A stretch of 64,000 bases of DNA from Cerina litoralis (GTDB lineage: Bacteria; Bacteroidota; Bacteroidia; Flavobacteriales; Flavobacteriaceae): the NCBI GenBank assembly GCA_022008415.1, contig JAIRBC010000008.1:62001-126000 (forward strand). Direction: 5' to 3'. Below the pieces are notes generated by a model. The model saw nothing but the letters and a program-made list of their open reading frames with translations. It made no database searches and was not told the DNA's origin. Made by a program: the position numbers and the translations under genes. Positions 27,442 through 37,400 of this stretch are shown here, one piece after another (position 1 is the stretch's first letter; each line of letters starts with the position of its first letter).

Positions 27442-28964
27442 AGTTGGTCGTTAAGGTTGATCGGTACGGGTACACTCTCACGACCATTCTGGTCTAGAAA
27501 GGTAATTGCAATATGTTTTTTCCCATTTAGCAACAATTGTCCCAGGGTAAAGGATTTATTATTTTCCAAATCAATTTTGTCTACCAACCATTTTATTTTT
27601 TTCGACTTGAGCTGCCTTGCATTTCGGGCGGCATAGACCAAAACATATTTTGAGGCATCGCCTTCGCCTTCCGGTCGGTCCAGATCGAATCGTAGAATTC
27701 CGTTCTCTTCTTTGATTTTACGTACCGTGGGCCATATTTTGCGCGATTTATTTGCCAAAGGGGATATCGGGGTAAGGGCGGGGTGGGCGTAATATTTTTT
27801 CTTGAGATATAACAATACATCGGAGTTGTCCTGCATCAAAGACTTGGCACTGAAAAAAACATTGCCTTCGATTGCCGAATTTTTCCGCGCTAGCAGAATT
27901 TGGTTCGGCAGTTCTTTTTTTTTGTCCCAGGCCTTGTCCGCATTATTTCGAACCTTGTAGGCCCCGTTGCCAATATATAAATTGGTCCGGGTTTTGTTCT
28001 GAGCCCACCAATCTGCGATTTTCCTATATGAGGCCACCGGATAGTCCATACTCCAGTAAATTTGGGGTACCAGATAGTCGATCCAACCCTCTTGCATCCA
28101 CATCAGGGGATCGGCGTACAGGTCGTCGTAATTGGTCTGTCCCGCTTCTGTATCCGACCCCCTTGGATCGGTCGACTTGTTTTTCCAAACCCCAAACGGA
28201 CTGATGCCAAACTGTACCCAAGGCTTGCGTTTTTTTATCGTTTTGTGAATGTCCTGCACTAGGGAATCGACGTTGGCCCTACGCCAATCGGCCAAGGATT
28301 GTTGGGGCAGGGCATAGGCGGCGTAGGCTTGGGAATCGTCAAACGTCTCGTCCTTAATTTTATAGGGATAAAAATAATCGTCGAAGTGGATGGCGTCTAC
28401 ATCGTAATTGGTAACTACTTCGTCCATAATGGTGATGAGATGTTGGCGGACCTCGGGTAGCCCTGGGTTGTAATAATACTTTGAACCATATTTTATCATC
28501 CAATCGGGATAAAGGTTGTAATCGTGATTTTGTGCGAGAATTTCGGTGTTTTCGTTCATGGTAGCGCGGTAAGGATTTAACCAGGCATGGAATTCCATAC
28601 CCCTTTTATGGGCCTCGGCGATCATCCATTCTAACGGGTCGTAGTAGGGCTCGGGGGCCTCGCCTTCGGTTCCCGAAAGAAATCGGGACCATGGGGCCAG
28701 TTCTGTTGGGTAGAAGGCATCCCCGGCATCGCGGATCTGTACTATGACCGCATTAAAGTTGAGTCTTTGGTAAAAGTCGAGGATGTCGATAAAATCCTTC
28801 TTTTGCTTCTCCACGTTATCGCGACCGTTCTTGGGCCAGTCTATATTGGCCACCGTAGCGACCCAGACCCCTCGGAATTCCCTTTTGGGCTGGGGAATGT
28901 TAGATTTGAATACCCCACAGGAAGTAAGGGTCAGAAGGGATAAAACCAGTATTCTTTTTATCAT
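27438..28964 (-). CDS. DigH-like GH10-type glycosidase lipoprotein (GHL10 family)
   Basis: The 508-residue protein has a lipobox (LTSCG) near residue 17 and the family opening FRGVWVATVANIDWPKN. The barrel motifs follow: FNAVIVQIRDAGDAFYPTELAPWS, GMEFHAWLNPYR, DAIHFDDYFYPY (catalytic region with the DD pair) and VPQIYWSMDYPVASY. This is the family of E. coli DigH (YddW), which hydrolyses peptidoglycan glycan strands from which the peptides were stripped. A C-terminal Ig-like segment follows the barrel. It is the first gene of the operon with the AmpG-like permease (4-bp overlap), consistent with making fragments for import. Confidence 0.9.
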   Translation of the reverse strand: MIKRILVLSLLTLTSCGVFKSNIPQPKREFRGVWVATVANIDWPKNGRDNVEKQKKDFIDILDFYQRLNFNAVIVQIRDAGDAFYPTELAPWSRFLSGTEGEAPEPYYDPLEWMIAEAHKRGMEFHAWLNPYRATMNENTEILAQNHDYNLYPDWMIKYGSKYYYNPGLPEVRQHLITIMDEVVTNYDVDAIHFDDYFYPYKIKDETFDDSQAYAAYALPQQSLADWRRANVDSLVQDIHKTIKKRKPWVQFGISPFGVWKNKSTDPRGSDTEAGQTNYDDLYADPLMWMQEGWIDYLVPQIYWSMDYPVASYRKIADWWAQNKTRTNLYIGNGAYKVRNNADKAWDKKKELPNQILLARKNSAIEGNVFFSAKSLMQDNSDVLLYLKKKYYAHPALTPISPLANKSRKIWPTVRKIKEENGILRFDLDRPEGEGDASKYVLVYAARNARQLKSKKIKWLVDKIDLENNKSFTLGQLLLNGKKHIAITFLDQNGRESVPVPINLNDQL

Positions 28965-29261
28965 GCCATTAAAGTAAAAGGCTTATTATTTGACTAAAAT
29001 AGGCCTTTTAAAACATTTTTGGGCCTTTGTTAATTGAATTTATACCTTACTTTTGTCCGTGCCTTTTATACCGAAAGCTAAGCTAAAGATCCAAACCTGC
29101 GGCCTTAATACAATAAATTTGGTGGTTGAATCGAACTCAACGTATTGCAGCGTGCAACGCAAAGGGCGAAAAGCTTAAACCAATCATTTTATCCGGGTAT
29201 AATTATCCTGGAACTAACTTTTGCGTTAAATTAGTGATAAAACCTAAACTTAAGAATTACT
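28965..29261. other. Divergent promoter region between digH-like and murQ
   Basis: This 297-bp region between the two halves of the recycling locus holds the murQ promoter and, presumably, that of the minus-strand operon. Shared regulation by an unseen regulator is possible. No small gene is evident. Confidence 0.5.
29026..29055 (+). promoter_or_regulatory. Bacteroidota-type promoter upstream of murQ
   Basis: TTTG (29026-29029) and TACTTTTG (29048-29055) with an 18-base spacer match the -33/-7 consensus. The predicted leader is about 200 nt, which is long and could hold regulatory structure, though I see no known riboswitch. Confidence 0.65.
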
Positions 29262-30074
29262 ATGTCGGACTATAAAAAAATCACCGAATCCCCTTCCAAT
29301 TATGATGACCTAGAAAAGATGGACACCGCCTCTATCTTGGTAAACATGAACAATGAGGATAAAAAAGTAGCAGATGCTGTTGCGCTGTGTATCCCACAGA
29401 TTACCAAATTGGTAGATGCCCTGGTAGAACGATTTGAGAATGGAGGTCGTCTTTTTTATATTGGGGCGGGCACGAGTGGGCGATTGGGGATTTTGGATGC
29501 TTCCGAGATACCTCCTACCTATGGCCTGCCGCACGACCGCGTCATCGGACTCATTGCGGGTGGGGATGTCGCGATACGAAGGTCCGTTGAGCAAGCTGAG
29601 GACGACCCTCGTCAGGCATGGAAGGATCTGGAAACCTATAATATTTCCAAAGCCGATACGGTTATCGGGATTGCAGCCTCGGGAACTACTCCCTATGTTA
29701 TCGGTGGGGTTAAATCGGCTCGAGAAAATGGGTTGCTAACGGCCTGTATAACCAACAACCCCAATTCGCCTTTGACCGAAGCGGCAGAAATACCCATTGC
29801 CATAAACGTGGGTCCAGAATTCGTCACTGGTAGTACCCGAATGAAAAGCGGTACCTCTCAAAAATTGGTCCTCAATATGATTTCAACGGCGCTTATGATC
29901 CGAATTGGGAGGGTCAAGGGGAACAAGATGGTCAATATGCAGCTCAGCAACATCAAATTGGTAGATCGCGGTGTGCGCTATGTGATGGAGGGACTCAACA
30001 TTGACTATGACAAGGCCTCGGTCTTATTAAAAAAACACGGTTCGGTGAAAAAGGCTTTAGAGGCGGAAAGATAG
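29262..30074 (+). CDS. murQ: N-acetylmuramic acid 6-phosphate etherase
   Basis: The 270-residue SIS-domain protein carries the MurQ signatures FYIGAGTSGRLGILDASEIPPTYG (with the catalytic Glu) and GPEFVTGSTRMKSGTSQKLVLNMIST. It cleaves the lactyl ether of MurNAc-6-P to give GlcNAc-6-P and lactate, the step directly after AnmK. It is divergent from the digH-ampG-nagZ operon. It is somewhat shorter at the C-terminus than the roughly 298-residue E. coli enzyme but ends in the usual helical region. Confidence 0.96.
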   Translation: MSDYKKITESPSNYDDLEKMDTASILVNMNNEDKKVADAVALCIPQITKLVDALVERFENGGRLFYIGAGTSGRLGILDASEIPPTYGLPHDRVIGLIAGGDVAIRRSVEQAEDDPRQAWKDLETYNISKADTVIGIAASGTTPYVIGGVKSARENGLLTACITNNPNSPLTEAAEIPIAINVGPEFVTGSTRMKSGTSQKLVLNMISTALMIRIGRVKGNKMVNMQLSNIKLVDRGVRYVMEGLNIDYDKASVLLKKHGSVKKALEAER

Positions 30075-30111
30075 AGATTAATAGTTGAAGTCATATCCGA
30101 TTGTCACGTTG

Positions 30112-30163
30112 AGCGCAGTCGAAATGTCTTGGTTGCCAAGATTATAAAGTTTTCGACTGCGCT
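30112..30163. repeat. REP-like inverted repeat between convergent genes
   Basis: AGCGCAGTCGAAA (30112-30124) and TTTCGACTGCGCT (30151-30163) are perfect 13-base arms around a 26-base loop. The arm is a variant of GAGCGAAGTCGAAGGG seen beside the 46-bp array. It may act as a bidirectional terminator for murQ and the sugar dehydrogenase gene. Confidence 0.8.
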
Positions 30164-30232
30164 AAAACCGATCAGTTTTATGACTTTTTGGACAGCCACC
30201 ATCCCGCGACTGGCACCTCGTACTTCGAACTT

Positions 30233-31354
30233 TCACTTTTCCGGCTCCAATCTGTAGATTCCTTTCCCTTCCACCGCCACGTAGATATACCCATCCGGAG
30301 CTTGGCGTACGTCCCGGACCCTACCGATATCCTGTAACAATTTTTCGCGATAGACGACCTTGTTGTCCTTGAGCTCCAAACGTTCCAAATATTGAAATTT
30401 TAAAGAGCCAACGAGCAGGTTTCCTTTCCATTGTGGATATTTGTCAGAGGTTACATAGGCAAAACCACTTGGTGCTATGGAGGGTACCCAATAGTACAGG
30501 GGTTGTTCCATTCCGGGCATTTCGGTCTTATCCGTGATAGGGGTGCCGCTGTAATTAATGCCATACGTAATTACGGGCCAACCATAATTTTTTCCTTTTT
30601 GGATGATGTTGATTTCGTCCCCGCCTTGCGGACCGTGCTCGTGCTCCCATATTTCTCCGGTCTGCGGATTTTTTATCAAACCTTGCGGGTTTCTATGACC
30701 GTAGCTGTAAATCGCTGCTTTGGCCCCGGATTCGTTTACAAAGGGGTTATCGGCCGGGATACTTCCGTCGGCGTTGAGACGGTAGATTTTGCCGTTGTCC
30801 CTCGTGATATCCTGTGGATTGATGTCTCTTTCTCCTCTTTCCCCTGCCGAAAAATAGAGGTAACCTGCGTTGTCAAAGGCGATTCGGGAACCAAAATGGT
30901 TGCCACCCGTGGTATTGGGTGTTGCTTTGTATAATAATTCCTTGTCTACCAAGGAATTATCTTCAAATTTTGCACGCATAATGGCGGTGTTTCCCCCTTT
31001 ATCGTCCCCTGCTGGCGAGGCATAGGAAATGTAGATCCAACCGTCATTGGCGTAATCCGGACCGAGTACTATATCCATAAGTCCACCTTGGCCCCGGTTA
31101 TAGATCTCGGGCACGTTGGAAACCGTCGTTTTTTGGCCATTCTTAAAATGGATAAGATTCCCCGATTTTTGGGTGATGAGCATACTGCCATCAGGCAGAA
31201 ATGCCATCCCCCAAGGATCGTTAATATCCCCTACGACCAATTCTGGGGAGACCAGTATTTCCGTGGGTTCATGTATTTCCTTGTCCTCTTTTTGGGAACA
31301 GGAATATTCAGACAAAATCGAAACAAAAACTAGAAGGGCAATACTTTTTTTCAT
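30233..31354 (-). CDS. Soluble PQQ-type aldose sugar dehydrogenase lipoprotein
   Basis: The 373-residue product has a lipoprotein signal (EYSC) and the six-bladed propeller motifs of glucose/sorbosone dehydrogenases (YliI/Asd type): DPWGMAFLPDGSMLITQKSG, RGQGGLMDIVLGPDY, GGNHFGSRIAFD, YSYGHRNPQGL, WEHEHGPQGGDEINI and GRVRDVRQAPDGYIYV. Such enzymes oxidise aldoses to lactones using PQQ in the periplasm. No PQQ synthesis genes are in the window, so the cofactor may come from elsewhere in the genome or from outside the cell. It converges with murQ. Confidence 0.9.
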   Translation of the reverse strand: MKKSIALLVFVSILSEYSCSQKEDKEIHEPTEILVSPELVVGDINDPWGMAFLPDGSMLITQKSGNLIHFKNGQKTTVSNVPEIYNRGQGGLMDIVLGPDYANDGWIYISYASPAGDDKGGNTAIMRAKFEDNSLVDKELLYKATPNTTGGNHFGSRIAFDNAGYLYFSAGERGERDINPQDITRDNGKIYRLNADGSIPADNPFVNESGAKAAIYSYGHRNPQGLIKNPQTGEIWEHEHGPQGGDEINIIQKGKNYGWPVITYGINYSGTPITDKTEMPGMEQPLYYWVPSIAPSGFAYVTSDKYPQWKGNLLVGSLKFQYLERLELKDNKVVYREKLLQDIGRVRDVRQAPDGYIYVAVEGKGIYRLEPEK

Positions 31355-31488
31355 AATTGTACGTTAAAAGAATAATAATATAGTCATATTCGGCTAAAGA
31401 TAAAAACAAAATTATAGTATAAACAATTACACCAAAGAATATCCTGATCCCAAATCTAGTGTATTCTTACCAAAATTCGACTTAACCT

Positions 31489-34400
31489 ATGCTTCCTAAA
31501 AAAACAAGGCATCTTTTGTATGCCATACTGTTGTTGGTACTATCCATTGTAGGCACTACGGCCATTGCAAAAACCAAAGTCTACGACCTTTTTACCAATC
31601 TTCCGGTTTTAAGTGAAATTCTAATATCCCTACCTAGTACGGGCAACGGGAGCGGAATTGAATTGGACCCAAAATCTTCCGGTGCGAATATTGATATATC
31701 CGATAATTTGGCTAAATCGTCCGTTACTGTCGGGACCGCCATGTTCGCTACCATCATAGCAAATGCCGACGCCGTGGTTTCCTGTACCAATGACGGGAGT
31801 TCCGTGGCCCGTTTTAACCTCTGTGGAAATTTTGACAATAGGATTATCGCCCTTAACCAAGCGTATAGCACCTACGAATGGCAGCAATTGTCTGGCTGTA
31901 CTTTTGATGTAAACGACGATTGCCCCGCCTATTCCTGTCCGGCTTCGGCTTGGCAGACCGTGGGGAGCTCCTCTACTTATACGGTAGATGCGGCCACGCT
32001 TTCGTCGACTACCGGTGGTGAATTTCGGGTACGGGTAAACGGAGGTGCCTACTACTATTTTAAAGTAAAGAAAAGTGCCATTAACCAAACCTACGTTAAA
32101 GAGGATTTTATCTGTGGTAACCCAGGAAGGATTCAAATCACAAATCTTTCCAGTTCCTATGAATACAGTATGGATTCGGGCAGTGGGTTTGGGCCATGGC
32201 AGGGTGCCATTTTTGATGGCCTAAATCCGGGCACCTATTTAGTGAAGGCCCGTTTAAAGAACACGCCCAACAGCTGCGAGTATCTATATGAGCCCATAAC
32301 CATAGAGACCAAGGATATCGATATCGACGTCACCTTTGTGGATGCACAATGTAGCGGGGATACCGGAAGTATAACCGTAACCGTAAACAACGTACCAGGC
32401 CCTTACAAATACACTTTGTTAAATTCTAGTGGCCAACCCCAGGAGTTTACCTCCTATATTGCCAGCAACACCAAGACCTTCGCCGCGGTGGGATTTGATA
32501 CCTATACGGTACAGGTGGAAACCCAAAAATGTAAGGGCGACCCGGGGAACGGTATTGATCCCCCGACCGAGGCCTACGACATAAATGGCAACCCCATTGT
32601 AATCGGGGACGGACTCGTTGCCTTACTGGCCTCTACCGAAGTGAACAACAGTTTTGGTTGTAACGTCACAGATGTGGATATTACGGTCCGGACTTCTGGA
32701 GGTGCTCCGCCGTATACTTTTATAGTTAATGGTGCCGGTCCGTCCAGTCCTTCCTATACCAATTCCACCACGTATAATGTCACGGGCCCGGGTACGTACG
32801 ATTTTTTGATTACCGATAGCAACGGTTGTACCATAACCGCTTCTGCCGATGTCAAGGAACTTACTCCGCCCGTTGTTACCGTAACCGGTACGGATGGAGA
32901 TTGTACCAACGGGGGCGCCAAGTTAGATATTAATGTCGTCAATGCAAAAGGATACAACCTATCCTTTAGGGCGACAACTACGGATCCCTGGAGCAATAAT
33001 CCACAGTTATCGGTGCCTGCAGGAACCTACAACGTTCAAGTTCGTTATCAACAAGGATCATTTGACTGCGTTTACACTATTCCTGGCTCCGTAACGGTGT
33101 CTACCACGGGAGTTATAAATGGGAATGCGGTAAAAATCGCCGATCGGACCTGTAGCCCAGGGGGAACGGTGGGCGGCGAAATAGAATTTCAAGGACCGTT
33201 TTCCGGAGGATCGGGCAGTGGTTATCAATTTAGTATTTCGGGTGATTCCGGCTTTTCCGGCACTACTACGTATACGGGGCTGGCACCGGGCACCTATACC
33301 CCTATCATCCGGGATGGAGGGGGATGCCGTTTGGTGTTGACCGACATTACCATTGGGGATGTAAATCCACCAACGGATATTGATTTTGATCAGAGCAACA
33401 TCAGTTGTGCCGCCGGTACGTCGGACGTACAACTCACCCCGACCAGTACCAACCCCATCGTAAAATATGAGGTCATCAGTCCGGTCGCCATCGATAACGG
33501 AGGTAACGATACCTTTACGGGCCTTAACACCAACACGGCCTACTTGTTCCGAATTACCGATGACCAAGGGTGTTCGTATACGGACGGTTTTACCCCCGTC
33601 AACATCAGTTCTATCAGGGCTCGGGTTAAATCGGGCGGGGATTTTAAGGTTTGTCTGGGGGCTAGCGATGGTTCGGGTACTTTTATCGTAGATGGCTTTG
33701 CCAACAACTATACCTATAATATAAATAGTGGGCCCGAGAGCGCTCCCCAGAACGATAGGGATGTATTTCTTTCGGCATTGGGAGCCGGCACCTATATCAT
33801 CACCGTAACCGATGCCGATACAGGTTGTACCGATACGGCCAGTTTTGATATCGAGGAACCTGCTACAGCACTTACATTAGGCGGAAACGTCACCCCCATG
33901 AGCTGTGCCAATGGCAATAATGGGAAAGTCGTTGCCAATGCCAATGGGGGGTGGGGAAGCTATAGATATACCTTGACCGAACCCAATGGAAACGTGAAAG
34001 GACCCAAGTCTGGACAAACCTTTGGCAACCTTTCCCAAGCCGGAAGTTATACGTTGACCGTTACGGACGTGGAAGGTTGTACCGAAACGTTCAATTTTAG
34101 TCTTACACCTTTAAGTTCCCCTACCATTGCCTTGAACAGCGGCGCATCGGACTTTTGTTACGTACCTGGTACCGGGGCTACTTTGGTAGTGTCCGCCAGC
34201 GGTGGGGTACCTGGACCTGGTTACGAATATCGGATCAATGGCGGTAGTTGGGGACCTAGTTCCACATTTTCCAACCTAAGTCCGGGAAATTACAACATTG
34301 AGGTTAGGGACGGTAATAACTGCAAGGATAACGTAAACGTAACCGTTAGACCCCAGGTGAGGGTAACGGCCAGTGTAGATTCCGAAATCCCCTGTGGGGG

Positions 34401-37400
34401 TCCCGATGGCAGCCTATTTGTAGACGTGAGTGGAGGATACCTGTCGGGTGCCGGAATTAAACAATATGAGGTCATCAGGGACGGTTCCCTTGTCGATACA
34501 CAACCCTTAACCTCCAATAGCTTCAACTACGATACTAATACAGCCGGTGTTTATGTGTTCCGGGTAAGGGACAACCAGGGCTGTACGGCCGAATCCAACC
34601 CCGTGACCTTGGATCCGCCCATGGCCATCGCCGCTACGGCCGAGGTTATCGATGCCAGTTGTGGCGAACTCGACAATGGCATCATCATCATTACCCCCGA
34701 TGCCACTATAGGGGTACCCCCATATGTAATCAGTTTTGACGGTGGCCCCTTTGGCGGCCAGAGCACTTTTTCTAATTTAAATGCTGGTCAGACCTATAAC
34801 TATATTGTAAGGGATTCCAGAGGATGTTTGTACAACGGCAGTGAAACTATTGGGACTAACCCCAATCCGGCACCCGATGCCGTAGTAAGTGCTGTGGGCG
34901 CTACCTGTAATCTCAATGTAGTTTCCGGGGATATCAATATAACCAATGTGACCGGGGGAACCCCCGACTTCACTTATATCGTACAAGATCAGTTTGGTGC
35001 AGAGGTAACGCGTACCGGACCTACAGCAAGTACTTCTCACAGTTTTACCGGGCTAGCTCCGGGTACTTACACCGTGGTGACGGTAGATCACGCGGGCTGT
35101 AGGGATGAAGATACCGTAACGATTGATCAAAATACGGTGACCATTGTTCCGGATCCGGTACCATTGCCCACTTGTAGTGCTACTGGGTTTACAAATACCG
35201 TCACCATTAATGGTGGTACAGGTCCTTTTGAAATTCGTTTGGTGGAGGTTCCCGTCAATTCTTTTGTACCAGTAAATCTACCACCAAGAAGACATACGTT
35301 TAACGGCTTGCAATTCGGAGTTTCTTATACCGTTGAGGTATTGGATACGGCCACAGGTTGTACCTATGTGGACATTATCGATCCAGTGGAAGGACCTTCC
35401 CTATTGGATGTGACCGCAATTTCTACAGTCGGGTTCTGCGATACCAGCAGAAACGGAGAGATAGTATATACGGTAAATGGCTTCACGGCAGGGGACAATC
35501 TACAGATAGAATTGGTTAACAACACGGATGGGTCCCGATCCATTTTGGAAACGGTTACCCCAGGTTCTGTTCCATATTCCAATAATTACTTGACATTGGC
35601 CGGGGACTATCAAATAGTCGTAACCAATTTAACCGATTCCTGTACGGATGCTACCGGTATAATCATAGACCAAAATCTACCTTCCATCGATATATTGGCC
35701 GAACGGCCGGCCAACTGTAATTCGGACGGACAAATAACCGTTCGTGGTTCTGGTGGCGATGGTGGTCCTTATACCTTTGCATACATGCCGCAGGGAACAC
35801 CTCCTACCGCTGGGGATTATACCTCTGTGACTACCTTTTTTGCACCGGCAGGAAATTATGACGTTTACGTAAAAGACGCAAGTGATTGTACCTCTTTTGA
35901 TATTGCTACGGTAATTGGTTTAAATCCAGTTTTGGTTCCGCCTACTCTAAATGTGGTGAATCAATGCGATGTAACCGCAACCTCCTTCCAGATTACGGCA
36001 TCTATGCCAAGTACCGTAGATACACCGAGGTTTACCTTAGGTGGTGTTTCCGGATTTGGGGTGCTAAATTCGGTGATTACGGGTGCCCATCCGCTTCCCA
36101 CCTATGATTTTACCTTCACGGTAAACTCTCCCGGTTCCTATCCGGTAGATGTGATAGATGCCAATGGCTGTACCAGTACAGGAACCGCTGAGGTCTATCA
36201 ATTTTTATCGGCCTTTGGCGACTTTACGACCCAGCCTACTTGTAATGATCCAGATGGTACGATTACCGTAACTCCCGATGGCGGAAGCAACCAATTCAGC
36301 TACCAGTTGCAGGACGGCGGGGGAACCGATATCGGTGGTCCAATATTGGGAGATAGAACCCAAGGTGTATTTACCAACGTAGCCCCTGGAGACTATCGAG
36401 TAGTGGTAACCGATACGGAAACGCTTTGTACGGCAACCGCAACCATGAGTTTGGTCCCTGCCATACCTCCCGTGATCGATTCGGTTGCGGAAACCGATAT
36501 CAGCTGTAACGGGGAAAATGATGGTAGTATCAGTGTAAACTTGCAACCGGGAACCGATGTGGACGGGCCTTTGGTATTTCGTTTGTTGAATTTTGATACC
36601 CGCGCGGAAATTACTTCGAACAGTTCGGGTACATTTAATGATTTGCCAGTAGGCCGCTATGATGTAGAAGTAGTATCCGCAAGAAATTGCTCCGATGATT
36701 GGGGGCTGATCGAAATCACCGAACCCCCATTGTTTGCCATCACCGCCTCTGCACCACCATTTGCTTGCGAGGTAGGTGCCAACAGGTTTAGTACTACGAT
36801 TATCACGGTGGTAGATCCGTCAACTACGGCTACACCTGGAACCCCTGGTTATAAGTACAGCATTACGGGTTATGAAAACTATCAGACCTCGAATACCTTT
36901 GAGATCGTCGATACCGGATCCCCACAAGACATTACCGTTTATGCGGTAGATGCGAATGGGTGTACTACCTTCTTTGATTTGCCGACAATTGCTATACCAT
37001 CCGATGTGACTTCGACCTTGACGGTCCTCAGTGTTTTGGATTGTAAAGACCCAGAACGGGTGCGTATCGATGTGGTCGGGACCACTAATTTTACGGTTAA
37101 AACCACGTCCGTTGCTTCCATATCAGATGTGAATAGTGGAGGGAATAGTTTTGTGGAGATCAATTTGCCAGCTTCGGGAGACTATCTTTTTGAAGTTGTA
37201 GACAATGCCGGGGGCTGTACCTATCCCTTGCCCAAACACCATGTTGACGAACCTGTAAAACCAACGGTTGCCATTAACGAGGCCAAGCCGGTCACTTGTT
37301 TTGGCGCTGACGACGGCGAGTTGAATATTACGGTAGGGGATTACACCGGGCAGTACGACTACGACGTGTTAATGGTAGACCAGGCCGGAACGGAGACCTC

